A DNA stretch of 64,000 bases from contig NZ_JADOUY010000003.1 of assembly GCF_015752285.1 (NCBI RefSeq), forward strand, positions 62,001-126,000, read 5' to 3'. The position numbers and the translations under genes were made by a program. Positions 16,420 through 24,752 of the stretch are shown here, one piece after another. Origin of the DNA: Mycetocola_A sp015752285. GTDB taxonomy: Bacteria > Actinomycetota > Actinomycetes > Actinomycetales > Microbacteriaceae. Position 1 is the stretch's first letter. Each line of letters starts with the position of its first letter. Below the pieces are notes generated by a model. That model was not told the origin of the DNA. It made no database searches and saw only the letters and a list, made by a program, of their open reading frames with translations.

Positions 16420-17166
16420 TCAGAGCCAGCGCGGTGCGGCAGGGATGTCGCCGGCATCGGCGGCGATCCCAGCGCCCCCACGACCGGTCGCCCATGCGGC
16501 CAGGTCGGCGGCCTTGCCTCTCAGAGTGACCGACGAGGCAGCGCTCCCCGTCGTCACGAACTCGGCCCGATCTGACGGCGCCAACACGAACGACGGAAGG
16601 GACTCGGCATCCCGTCGCTTGTCCCACGCGCCGAGCACATCGACCAGCAAGCGGTCGACGAACCCGGCGGGGAAGTCGGCGAAACTTCCGCCGTTGTCGA
16701 GGTCGACTGCGTGGATCCATACTTCTCGGGCACGCATCCAGATCGTCTCGGACACCGGTACCTCACGTCCCTGCGCCGTCCGGATCACGTGCGACCAGGC
16801 ATCCGGTTCCAAGTCGCGCCACTCCACGTTAAGGTGGATGGCTGCATGGTCGGAGAGGTTGCGAAGAGCCTGCACCGGCAGCGTCGCCGAGAACTCGATG
16901 TCCTCATTGCGCTGGGTCGGGGAACAGTACATCGGCGTCTCGACACCGGTCGTCGCCCACTCGGTCAGGTTGGTCAGCGCCCTCGCATTGAGGCCGACGT
17001 GGGCGATGAGGTGTCGGCGGGTCCAGCCGGCCAGCGCAGACGGCTCGTCGAACTCGGCATCGCTGAGCTCGTGAAGTTTGCGCGAGAAATACGCCTGCCC
17101 TCGACGGGTGAGGAGCAGCTGCTCACGCAGAACCGGGTCCTGCGTCTTGTCGTCGCGAGCGGCCAT
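16420..17166 (-). CDS. Mycothiol-dependent maleylpyruvate isomerase
   Basis: A 248-residue protein of the DinB/mycothiol-dependent isomerase family. It converts maleylpyruvate to fumarylpyruvate using mycothiol in the cytoplasm. The metal ligands are visible as H56 (RRHLIAHVGLNARAL) and E148/H152 (MRAREVWIHAVDLD); their spacing of 92 and 4 residues equals that of the characterised corynebacterial enzyme as I recall it. A C-terminal SCP2-like part follows. The gene lies two bases after the hydrolase gene. Its presence implies a mycothiol-producing actinobacterium. Confidence 0.9.
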   Translation of the reverse strand: MAARDDKTQDPVLREQLLLTRRGQAYFSRKLHELSDAEFDEPSALAGWTRRHLIAHVGLNARALTNLTEWATTGVETPMYCSPTQRNEDIEFSATLPVQALRNLSDHAAIHLNVEWRDLEPDAWSHVIRTAQGREVPVSETIWMRAREVWIHAVDLDNGGSFADFPAGFVDRLLVDVLGAWDKRRDAESLPSFVLAPSDRAEFVTTGSAASSVTLRGKAADLAAWATGRGGAGIAADAGDIPAAPRWL

Positions 17167-17168
17167 GG

Positions 17169-18005
17169 CTACTGCTCCGTGACAACGGCGTTGCGCTGAA
17201 CGCCCAGGCCCTCGATACTCGTCGACAGCACGTTGCCCGGCGCGAGGTATCGCGCGGGCTTGCGGGCATGGCCGACTCCACCGGGAGTGCCGCTCGCGAT
17301 GACGTCGCCCGGTTTCAGGGTGAAAATCTGAGAAATGTACGACACGAGCGCTTTCGGGTCGAAGACAAGGTCGTCGGTGGGGGTCGACTGAACCACCTCG
17401 TTATCCACCGACGTGCGAAGTTCGCCGCCGAGCGTGAACTCGTCGGCGGTCACGAGGTACGGGCCGAACGGAGTCGTGTTCTCGAACGTCTTGCCCTGGA
17501 ACCACTCCGGGCTGCGGTACTGGTAGTCGCGCATGGTCACGTCGTTCAGCACGGCGTAGCCGGCGATGGCAGCGGATGCCTCGTCGCCGGAAACACGGCG
17601 AGCGGGTGCCCCGAGAACGATGGCGAGTTCACCCTCCCAGTCGACGTGGTCGGCCGCGTGAGCCGGCAGCGCGATCTCGTCGTTCGCACCGATCAGCGCC
17701 TCCGGGTACTTCGCGAACAGGGTCGGGAATTCGGGCAACTCGCGGCCCATCTCACGGATGTGGTTGGCGTAGTTGAGCCCGACGCAGACGACCTTGGACG
17801 GGTTGGGCACGACGGGCGCCCAGTCCTGCGGGGCGATCGCGTCGAGGGTGTGACGGGTGCCGGATGCTGACGTCGCGATCGTGCGCCAGTCGCTGTTCGC
17901 GAGCAGGGCTCCGACATCGGTGTAGCCGTCGATCTCCACAGCGGCGGTCTCGTCGACGCGTACGGCAACAGTTGAAGTGGCAGTGCGCAGGGTGGCGAGT
18001 TTCAT
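17169..18005 (-). CDS. Fumarylpyruvate hydrolase (FAH family)
   Basis: A 278-residue fumarylacetoacetate-hydrolase-family protein that would split fumarylpyruvate to fumarate and pyruvate. The core motifs are VGLNYANHIREMG, VDWEGELAIVLGAPARRV with the acidic metal ligands, NDVTMRDYQYRSPEWFQGKTFENTTPFGPYLVTADE, and VIASGTPGGVGHARKPARYL. Its ATG overlaps the stop of the gentisate dioxygenase by 4 nt and its stop is followed 2 nt later by the isomerase gene, so the operon is in pathway order. Confidence 0.88.
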   Translation of the reverse strand: MKLATLRTATSTVAVRVDETAAVEIDGYTDVGALLANSDWRTIATSASGTRHTLDAIAPQDWAPVVPNPSKVVCVGLNYANHIREMGRELPEFPTLFAKYPEALIGANDEIALPAHAADHVDWEGELAIVLGAPARRVSGDEASAAIAGYAVLNDVTMRDYQYRSPEWFQGKTFENTTPFGPYLVTADEFTLGGELRTSVDNEVVQSTPTDDLVFDPKALVSYISQIFTLKPGDVIASGTPGGVGHARKPARYLAPGNVLSTSIEGLGVQRNAVVTEQ

Positions 18006-19093
18006 CGGATCTCCTTGTCGCGCCCGGGCACGAATGTGCGGGCGAAGTTGAGACGGTCCATGATCGGGCCGTCGTTGAAGCGGAATAGATCGAACTGGTC
18101 GTTGTCGGCGTGCAGAGACCAGGGCACCCAGCTCGGCACCACGAAGAGGTCGCCCTTCTCGAGCTTGTGCTCGGTCTCGCCGAGCACGACGGTGCCGGTG
18201 CCTTCGAAGACCTGCCAGACCGATGAGCCGACTTCGTGGGTCGGCAGGGTCGCAGCGTTCGCGCGCAGACGGTGGAACTCGCAGCGGATCGTCGACATAA
18301 CGTCACCACCGGTCGTCGGGTTCGTGTATCGAATGGCCGCGTGACCCGGAGCGACAGTGGCGGCGAAGCCCTCGTCCTCGAGTTTCAGCTGTTCCCGCAA
18401 GGCGGCATCTGTGTGTTCCCAGCGGTACGCCGACAGCGGGGAAGAGCGTTTCTCGTCAAGAACGGAGAGGGGGCGCAGGCCGGGGTGGGCCCACATGCGC
18501 TCGGAGCGAGAGACGGCGGGGGATGCCTCGTCGGTGACGCGCTCAGATCCGAACTCGAAGAATCCGACATCCATGTAATTGCTGAACGGGATGTCGAGGC
18601 CGTCGATCCATGCCATCGGGTTGGGGGTGTCGTTGTGGTGGCCGTGGAAGTTCCAGCCCGGGGTGAGCAGCAGGTCGCCGCGGCGCATGGCGACCGGGTC
18701 GCCGTTGACGACCGTCCAGACGCCTTCGCCCTCGACCACGAAGCGGAAAGCATTCTGCGAGTGACGGTGCTCGGGCGCGGTCTCGTGCCCGCCGAGGTAC
18801 TGGATGGCGCCCCAGAGGGTCGGCGTGGCGTAGCCGGTGCCGGGCAGTCCGGGGTTGACCAGTCCGACGGCTCGCCGCTCGCCGCCACGGCCGACCGGGA
18901 CCAGCTCGCCGGAGCGTTCAGCCAGGTCGAACAGGGTCTTCCAGCGCCAGACGAATGGGATCGCCTGGGGGGAAGGGATCATCGGCATGAGGTCGTCGCG
19001 TTGCGTCCACAGCGGTGCCATGTCGTTTGCTTCGAAGTCGCGGTAAAGCTGTTCGAGCTCAGGTGTGTCGGCGGTGCCGTCCATCTGCTCCAT
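18002..19093 (-). CDS. Gentisate 1,2-dioxygenase
   Basis: A 363-residue bicupin ring-cleavage dioxygenase that opens gentisate to maleylpyruvate with ferrous iron and oxygen. The N-terminal cupin has APEHRHSQNAFRFVVEGEG and GDLLLTPGWNFHGHHND, which provide the histidine ligands and active-site residues. The C-terminal cupin (VWQVFEGTGTVVLGE...KGDLFVVPSWVPWSLHAD) is structural in this family. GAAGGGACTGCA precedes the ATG. It heads the minus-strand operon dioxygenase-hydrolase-isomerase-MarR. Confidence 0.9.
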   Translation of the reverse strand: MEQMDGTADTPELEQLYRDFEANDMAPLWTQRDDLMPMIPSPQAIPFVWRWKTLFDLAERSGELVPVGRGGERRAVGLVNPGLPGTGYATPTLWGAIQYLGGHETAPEHRHSQNAFRFVVEGEGVWTVVNGDPVAMRRGDLLLTPGWNFHGHHNDTPNPMAWIDGLDIPFSNYMDVGFFEFGSERVTDEASPAVSRSERMWAHPGLRPLSVLDEKRSSPLSAYRWEHTDAALREQLKLEDEGFAATVAPGHAAIRYTNPTTGGDVMSTIRCEFHRLRANAATLPTHEVGSSVWQVFEGTGTVVLGETEHKLEKGDLFVVPSWVPWSLHADNDQFDLFRFNDGPIMDRLNFARTFVPGRDKEIR

Positions 19094-19166
19094 TGCAGTC
19101 CCTTCGTCGGTGCAGGAATCGTCAGTGCCCCAACGATAGGTCCCGGGTTCGCTTCAGGAACGGACG

Positions 19167-19183
19167 ATTCTGCTGCACAGAAT
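19167..19183. promoter_or_regulatory. Operator-like repeat, gentisate operon / flavoprotein divergent promoter
   Basis: ATTCTG and CAGAAT face each other across CTGCA in the 193-nt gap between the gentisate dioxygenase (minus) and the flavoprotein (plus). It is the second copy of the element at 13670-13686, differing at three positions. One protein bound here could control both divergent units. No gene is visible in the gap. Confidence 0.6.
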
Positions 19184-19286
19184 GCGCCCGGCGGATGCCG
19201 CAGGGTCCCGTAACTTCGACCGCACGGCAGCATCGCGTTCCGTTCCCGACCGTCACGGCGGTACCCCGACACGAAGGAGTGTCCTC

Positions 19287-20894
19287 TTGTCATCGACACA
19301 CACCGCACCGACCACCATCTCCGATGTTCTGGTGATCGGAGCAGGGGGGTCCGGCCTGACCGCAGCGATCTCGGCTGCGACGAGCGGCTCCACCGTCACC
19401 GTGTTGGAGAAGTGCGAGCAGGTGGGTGGGTCGACGGCGATGAGCGTCGGTTCGTTCACCGCAGCGAACACCTCGTACCAGTACCGTGCCGGCGTGAACG
19501 ACTCGATCGACCTGTTCATCGAAGACATGAAGGTGGCCAACGGCGCCGATGAGGAGCGCGAGAACAAGCCGCTGCGTCGCATCCTCGCCGAGAACGCCGG
19601 GCCGACCGTGGAGTGGTTGTCGAGCATCGGGGTGCAGTTCCTCGGTCCGACCCCAGAGCCGCCGTACGAGAAGCCGCGCATGCACAACGTCATCCCGAAC
19701 TCGCGCGCTTATGCCACGACGTTGCTCGCCGAGTGCCGCAAGCGTGGTGTGAAGATCGCGGTGAACGCCCGGGTCGAGACGCTGGTGAAGAACGCGGCAG
19801 GTGAGATCATCGGTGCCCGCGCAGGCAACCGAATCTTCCTCGGCCGACGGGGCGTCATCCTTGCCACCGGTGACTATTCGGCATCCGCTGAGATGAAGGC
19901 CGAGTTCGTCGACGAGGCGGCCGCGAAGGTGAGCCCGGTCAACCCCAATAACACCGGCGACGGCTTCAAGCTCGGCGTTGATGTCGGGGGAGTGCCCACG
20001 CAGATGGACCGGCTTTACGAGGGGCTGCGCTTCTTCCCGTCGAAGCGGCCGGATGCCATTAAGGCGATGCCGACGCATCCGCTCCTCTCACGGGGCATGC
20101 GTCTGGTGTCGGAGAAGATCCCGAAGATTATGGCATTCATCGCCCGTGGCGCCTTGACCAGCTGGGTCGCGCCGAACAACACGATGTATCGTGCAGGGGC
20201 GATCCTCGTTGACGATGCCGGACGCCGGTTCGCCAACGAGGACAGCGACAAGCTGCTGGCCCGCGGTATCGCAGCCGGGTCGAACAGATCGTTCGTCGTC
20301 TTCGACCAGACCCTGGCCGAGAAATTCTCGGCGTGGCCGAACCCCGTGTCGACCTTCCCCGGTGTCGCATACGCCTACGTGAAGGACTACAAGACCTACC
20401 GGCCAGACGTCTACTTCCAGGCCGACACGATCGAGGAGCTCGCCGAGAAGATCGGTGTCGCTCCGTCGACGTTGCGGGGGACGGTCGATCAATGGAATGA
20501 CAACGTGCGCTCGGAGACCGACCCGGAGTTCGGGCGCGAGCACTTCGGCAGCGGTGTCACCCGCGGTCCGTTCTATGCCCTTGGCCCGCTGGGGGCGTTC
20601 ATCACCCTGGCCGACGGCGGGCTGGATGTCGATACGCAGCTGCGTGTCGTCGACCGCCAGGAGCAGGTCATCCCCGGACTCTGGGCAGCCGGCTCGACCG
20701 GTCAGGGCGGGTTGCAGTTGCTGAACCACGGACTGCACATTGGCTGGGCGATGGTCTCGGGCAGGATCGCGGGTCGGCATGCGGCGCAGAGTCCGGTGCG
20801 CTCGGACCTGGCCGCAGTGGCGGATGCCGGGTCGGTGCTGGGCCGCAAGCTGACGCGCGACGTGCTGAAGGAAACGTCCCCGCTGGTCGAGTAG
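19287..20894 (+). CDS. FAD-dependent dehydrogenase, ketosteroid-desaturase/fumarate reductase type
   Basis: A 535-residue flavoprotein. The start is TTG at 19287, because AAGGAG sits 8 nt before it inside the same 16-nt hairpin leader (19268-19283) seen before the flavoprotein at 7775. The FAD loop is VLVIGAGGSGLTAAISAATSGSTVTVLEKCEQVGGSTAMSVGSF and the closing motif is GLWAAGSTGQGGLQLLNHGLHIGWAMVSGRIAGRHAA. Length and motifs resemble 3-ketosteroid dehydrogenase-like desaturases. It shares a regulated promoter with the gentisate operon, so it may feed 3-hydroxybenzoate formation. Confidence 0.8.
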   Translation: MSSTHTAPTTISDVLVIGAGGSGLTAAISAATSGSTVTVLEKCEQVGGSTAMSVGSFTAANTSYQYRAGVNDSIDLFIEDMKVANGADEERENKPLRRILAENAGPTVEWLSSIGVQFLGPTPEPPYEKPRMHNVIPNSRAYATTLLAECRKRGVKIAVNARVETLVKNAAGEIIGARAGNRIFLGRRGVILATGDYSASAEMKAEFVDEAAAKVSPVNPNNTGDGFKLGVDVGGVPTQMDRLYEGLRFFPSKRPDAIKAMPTHPLLSRGMRLVSEKIPKIMAFIARGALTSWVAPNNTMYRAGAILVDDAGRRFANEDSDKLLARGIAAGSNRSFVVFDQTLAEKFSAWPNPVSTFPGVAYAYVKDYKTYRPDVYFQADTIEELAEKIGVAPSTLRGTVDQWNDNVRSETDPEFGREHFGSGVTRGPFYALGPLGAFITLADGGLDVDTQLRVVDRQEQVIPGLWAAGSTGQGGLQLLNHGLHIGWAMVSGRIAGRHAAQSPVRSDLAAVADAGSVLGRKLTRDVLKETSPLVE

Positions 20895-20948
20895 AGGCGA
20901 AGGCGTGTGGCTGATGCCGCCACCGCGAACTCAGACTTCGGGTCTCAA

Positions 20949-20982
20949 CCGCAGCGGCGTCGCGCTGCTCTTGTCGATCTCG
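20949..20982. repeat. Dispersed 34-nt hairpin repeat, copy 2
   Basis: This copy matches 213-246 at 31 of 34 positions and can form the same GCAGCG/CGCTGC hairpin followed by TCTTGTCGATCTCG. It lies between the converging flavoprotein and DUF4190 genes, where the hairpin could assist termination. Confidence 0.55.
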
Positions 20983-21020
20983 AGACGGCGACGCGGTCGC
21001 GGGGATGCTTTCGCCTCGCG

Positions 21021-21392
21021 TCAGGCGCCGACCACGGTGGTCGAGCTCGACGACGCGGCCATGCCGACGAACCAGAGGGCGGTCACGGCGACGGAGAGGG
21101 CGATGACGACGTAGCCGAGCACGAGTCCGGTGATGGCGCCGCCGCGTCCGACGCCGGAGCGGGCGGAGTTGGTGAGGCCGATGTGCCCGAACACGATGGC
21201 GAGTACGGCGGGCAGGAACGCGATGAACATCATGAACAGGCCGAAGATCGGGATGGGGATCCAGATGCCGAAGACGATGGCGACAATGCCGAGCACCAGG
21301 GCGGTGGCCGCCATGCCGTTCGATGGGGGTTTCACCACCGACTGGTAGATGACTTGGTGCTGGGGAGAGGGGTATTGGTGCGGGCTACTCAC
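21021..21392 (-). CDS. DUF4190-domain membrane protein
   Basis: A 123-residue protein from a GTG start (VSSPHQYPSPQHQ...), chosen because the upstream part of the frame is unlike protein. A short proline/glutamine-rich cytoplasmic tail is followed by two hydrophobic segments (ATALVLGIVAIVFGIWIPIPIFGLFMMFIAFLPAVLAIVFGHIGL and GAITGLVLGYVVIALSVAVTALWFVGM) separated by NSARSGVGRGG, the usual DUF4190 layout. The function of this actinobacterial family is unknown. It diverges from the DUF2510/Excalibur gene. Confidence 0.75.
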   Translation of the reverse strand: MSSPHQYPSPQHQVIYQSVVKPPSNGMAATALVLGIVAIVFGIWIPIPIFGLFMMFIAFLPAVLAIVFGHIGLTNSARSGVGRGGAITGLVLGYVVIALSVAVTALWFVGMAASSSSTTVVGA

Positions 21393-21553
21393 ACGTTCCA
21401 GAGTGGCAGCGGCAAGGGTCTGGCGGCAGCACCAGTTTGGGGCGGATGCTCCTCGCCCCGGACGGGGGCATGTCGCGACCGTTTCCTTTCGCCAAGATGT
21501 GAATGAGTGCTCATCTTGTGCTCGCCCCATTTACAGCGGACACAGGAGCAACG

Positions 21554-22486
21554 ATGCCTCCAGCAACCCCGGGTTGGTATGCCGACTCATCGCGCGGGAA
21601 CCAGGTGCGCTGGTGGAATGGTGAGGCGTGGAGTGACTTTCCCACTCCGAGTGCGCCGCTGGTGAAATCCCAAGCTCCAAAGAAGAAGACGAACGCACCT
21701 ATGAAGGCTGGGACGATTCTTCTCATTGCGACGCTGGGGTCCCTGTTTCTTGTCATCGTGGTTGGGAGCGGCACCCTCCCGCAATTCATTCTTCTCGGCG
21801 GGCTCCTCGCCGCGGCGGTCGGCGCCTACGCTCTTGCCGTGGGTTCCGCTGGCCGCTTCCGGGTGCGTTCGCGAAGGGTTGGTGCACTGGTGCTCGGGAC
21901 CGGGCTTCTCTTCGCGATGGTGGGTGGAGGGGTGAACGCGGCCGTGAATCCGCCCGAACCCACACAGTTGGCGTCCAACGTTGCGCCCAAGACTGACGAG
22001 AAGGAGGCGAAAGAGAAGGCGACCCCGACCCCGACGCCGACACCGGTTGTGACTGAAGAGGAAGTTCGGGAATCGCTCGCCATCCCGTTCACCAGCAGAA
22101 CCGTCGACGACCCCAACATGGATGTCGGAACAAGCGGCATCACCACCACCGGCGTGGACGGCAAGAAGACCATCATCTATGTCGTTACGTACATCGACGG
22201 CGCCGAGACGGAGCGATCGGTGCTTCGCGAAGAAGTCAACGTGCAGCCCATCGCGCAGATCACCTCGGTCGGAACGAAGCAGCCATACGTTGCGCCGCCG
22301 CCCCCTGCCCCCAAGAGCAACGGATGTCACCCGAGCTACTCAGGCGTTTGTGTCCCGCAGGCCAGCGACGTCGACTGCGCAGGCGGAAGCGGCAATGGCC
22401 CCGAGTATGTGAGCGGCCCGCTGCGCGTAGTCGGGCCGGATGTCTACGACCTCGACCGCGACGGCGACGGAATCGCCTGCGACTAG
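21554..22486 (+). CDS. DUF2510 and Excalibur-domain membrane protein
   Basis: A 310-residue protein. It begins with a DUF2510 unit (PPATPGWYADSSRGNQVRWWNGEAWSDF), followed by three hydrophobic segments at residues about 55-135. A charged linker rich in TPTPTPTP leads to an extracellular domain. The C-terminal Excalibur calcium-binding repeat has YDLDRDGDGIACD and paired cysteines (CHPSYSGVC; DVDCAGG). AGGAG precedes the ATG. Such proteins are probably envelope-associated and calcium-stabilised; the cellular role is not known. Confidence 0.82.
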   Translation: MPPATPGWYADSSRGNQVRWWNGEAWSDFPTPSAPLVKSQAPKKKTNAPMKAGTILLIATLGSLFLVIVVGSGTLPQFILLGGLLAAAVGAYALAVGSAGRFRVRSRRVGALVLGTGLLFAMVGGGVNAAVNPPEPTQLASNVAPKTDEKEAKEKATPTPTPTPVVTEEEVRESLAIPFTSRTVDDPNMDVGTSGITTTGVDGKKTIIYVVTYIDGAETERSVLREEVNVQPIAQITSVGTKQPYVAPPPPAPKSNGCHPSYSGVCVPQASDVDCAGGSGNGPEYVSGPLRVVGPDVYDLDRDGDGIACD

Positions 22487-22551
22487 ATGGAGCAGCCGCC
22501 GGCCTCTAATCGAAGTGAAGCGACGAAGCCTCTCTCGATGATCCGCTCGCA

Positions 22552-23235
22552 CTAGAGATCCCAGAGATCACCCACAGTCGCGAGTCCTGATCTGAACTCT
22601 GGGGCACCCCCATTGGCTGGGTGCCGAATGGCAACTGCCGTACTAGTGGCGGATGCGTCGCCAACTCCGGGCACCTTGAGACCGAGGAGTCTGCCGACGC
22701 TCGTTCGCGCAGGGTTGCCAACACAGATGATCCGTCGACCGGCTACTGCCAGCCGAAGTGTGGCTAAACCCAAGTACAACTCCTCGCCCGTCGGTGTTCG
22801 GTTGGTGCGGGATGACCCCGCCATATGCGGGTGAAGGGGAAACGAATTCCAGAGAAGCGTGCGGTCGGCAATCCCGAGGCTCGACAGCATGCCGTGCACG
22901 ATGGTGGCGCTTCCCTCGCTGGTTCCCTCGAGCCCGACCGTCTTGGCTGAGGTGAACGGCACTCCCGATTGACGTGCGCCCTTCCAGCCGGGGGCCTCGC
23001 CGACGATGACAAGGTCTCCGCTGTCCACACGACTGACATGCGAGAGAAGGCGATCGCATCGTTCGTCGGCACTCGTGCGGAAGTCGCCTTCTGCGTCACT
23101 TTCGGGAAGGTAGAAGTTCGTCGCTAGTGCGGTCGAAGGGATCGCCAAGACCGAATCAAGCAGGCGCCTCGCCGTCAAAAGCGACCCCTCCCTCGAAAGA
23201 ACCCTCCATCGCCAACTCAGCATATCGAGGACCAA
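22552..23235 (-). CDS. Uracil-DNA glycosylase superfamily protein
   Basis: A 227-residue protein with the superfamily motifs: LVIVGEAPGWKGARQSGVPFTS (motif 1, water-activating loop, residues 76-96), LLWNSFPLHPHMAG (base-binding, 127-140) and the motif 3 region AIRHPANGG near residue 208. Four-iron-four-sulfur cysteines are absent, so it is not a family 4/5 enzyme. It could remove uracil or another damaged base, or be a non-canonical nucleic-acid-binding member. It stands alone, converging on the gene at 21554. An internal ATG at 23223 is an alternative start. Confidence 0.75.
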   Translation of the reverse strand: MVLDMLSWRWRVLSREGSLLTARRLLDSVLAIPSTALATNFYLPESDAEGDFRTSADERCDRLLSHVSRVDSGDLVIVGEAPGWKGARQSGVPFTSAKTVGLEGTSEGSATIVHGMLSSLGIADRTLLWNSFPLHPHMAGSSRTNRTPTGEELYLGLATLRLAVAGRRIICVGNPARTSVGRLLGLKVPGVGDASATSTAVAIRHPANGGAPEFRSGLATVGDLWDL

Positions 23236-23392
23236 CTGCCGCGCCGCCGCCTGCCGCCTGCGAGGCCGTTCTGCGGAGAGGACGTTCGTTTTCGACCGAG
23301 TTGAAAGCCATTTACTGAACGACGCGCTTTACGGTCGGGTTCAGATGTCCGTCGAGCGATTCGGGAGCTGGTCAACCAAGGAACGGCGCGCT

Positions 23393-24424
23393 TCAGCCGA
23401 GCATCTCCCGCACCATCGGAATCACCTGCGTGCCATACAGCTCGATGCTCGTCATCAGCTGGTCGTGCGGCATCGGTCCGTTCGAGTATTTGAGGTCGAA
23501 CCGGTCCGGCCCGAGCGTCTGCACCGTCGCCGCGATCTTCCGCGCGACCGTCTCCGGCGAACCGGCATAGAGCGAGCCGTGCTCGATCTCGTTCACGTAC
23601 TCCGCCTCGGTCACCGGCGGCCAGCCACGCTCGGCACCGATCCGGTTGCGGTTCTTCCTGAAGTGCGGCCACAACTGCTCGCGAGCCTCAGCATCGGTGG
23701 CAGCGATGTGTCCGGGGGAGTGCACGCCGAGCGGCATCCGCGGAAGTCCCAGCTGCTCCGACGCCCGCCCGTACAGTTCGACGTACGGCAGGAACCGGCC
23801 CGGGTCGCCGCCGATGATCGCGAGCATCATCGGGATGCCGGTGCGCACCGACCGCACAACAGACTCCGGTGATCCGCCGACACCGATCCACGCGGTGAGC
23901 CGGCCGGACTCGGTCTTCGGGAAGACGTCCATGTCGACGAGTGGGGCCCGGTAGCTGCCGGACCAGGTGACCGGCTTCTCCTTGAGCAGCTCCACGAAGA
24001 GGTCGAGCTTCTCGTTGAACAGGGTCTCGTAGTCGGCGAGGTCGAAGCCGAACAGCGGGAACGACTCGGTGAACGAGCCGCGGCCGAGGATGACTTCGGC
24101 GCGGCCGTTGCTGGCGGCATCCAAGGTGGAGAAGCGCTGGAAGACACGGATGGGGTCGTCGCTGGAAAGCACGGTGACGGCGGTGCCGAGGCGGATGCGT
24201 TCGGTCTGGCCGGCGATCGCGGCGAGCACCATGTCGGGGGAGGAGATGGCGTAGTCGTCGCGGTGGTGTTCGCCGAGGCCGATGAAGTCGATGCCCACCT
24301 GGTCGGCGAGCACCGCCTGCGCGATAACGTTGCGGATTACCTGGGCGTCGCTCTCGCGTTCGCCCTTGTTGTCGACGGTGACGTCGCCGAAGGTGTCGAG
24401 TCCGAGTTCGATCTGCTGTGACAT
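23393..24424 (-). CDS. LLM-class flavin-dependent oxidoreductase
   Basis: A 343-residue luciferase-like monooxygenase-fold protein. Features are the N-terminal ELGLDTFGDV strand, GIDFIGLGEHHRDDYAISSPDMVLAAIAGQTERIRLGTAV, RAEVILGRGSFTESFPLFGFDL and the C-terminal GSPETVARKIAATVQTLGPDRFDLKYSNGPMPHDQLMTSIELYGTQVIP. Members use reduced FMN or F420. The EHH and long family-specific insert place it with LLM proteins of unknown substrate. It is not in an obvious operon. Confidence 0.85.
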   Translation of the reverse strand: MSQQIELGLDTFGDVTVDNKGERESDAQVIRNVIAQAVLADQVGIDFIGLGEHHRDDYAISSPDMVLAAIAGQTERIRLGTAVTVLSSDDPIRVFQRFSTLDAASNGRAEVILGRGSFTESFPLFGFDLADYETLFNEKLDLFVELLKEKPVTWSGSYRAPLVDMDVFPKTESGRLTAWIGVGGSPESVVRSVRTGIPMMLAIIGGDPGRFLPYVELYGRASEQLGLPRMPLGVHSPGHIAATDAEAREQLWPHFRKNRNRIGAERGWPPVTEAEYVNEIEHGSLYAGSPETVARKIAATVQTLGPDRFDLKYSNGPMPHDQLMTSIELYGTQVIPMVREMLG

Positions 24425-24752
24425 GGGGTGTCCGTCCGATGTTCGCGAAAAGTCAATGCGTTCGCATCAATCAGGGCTAACTGTGCTCGCGAGCATCGTA
24501 TTCCCGTGTGGCCGCGGCGGCCAGATTGAGGACCTGAAGGTGCCGGCATCCGGAGTGGTCGTCGCGCCGCGCAGGGTCATCGCTCGAGACGGACGGACGG
24601 GCGGTGCCGTCACAGCGGCCGCATCGCTGGCCCATCCAGCTCGGTGTCGCTCGCCGGTCCGCGCGAAGCGCTCATCCAGGTCGCCGCGGCGGGCCGGGTA
24701 TGAGACCGTCCCCCTCGGTCGGCTTGAAGACGGGAAGGATTGAGTCAGCCTC
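24425..24752. other. 328-nt gap without a recognisable gene
   Basis: This gap separates the start of the LLM gene from the end of the AraC gene, both on the minus strand. Open frames here have arginine- and proline-rich translations typical of non-coding high-GC DNA. It should contain the LLM promoter. I see no strong inverted repeat, RNA gene or terminator. Confidence 0.5.

Noticed and set aside
22552..23235. Assignment as a family 4 iron-sulfur uracil-DNA glycosylase
   Set aside because: The four cysteines that bind the cluster in family 4 and 5 enzymes are absent, so only the superfamily can be named.
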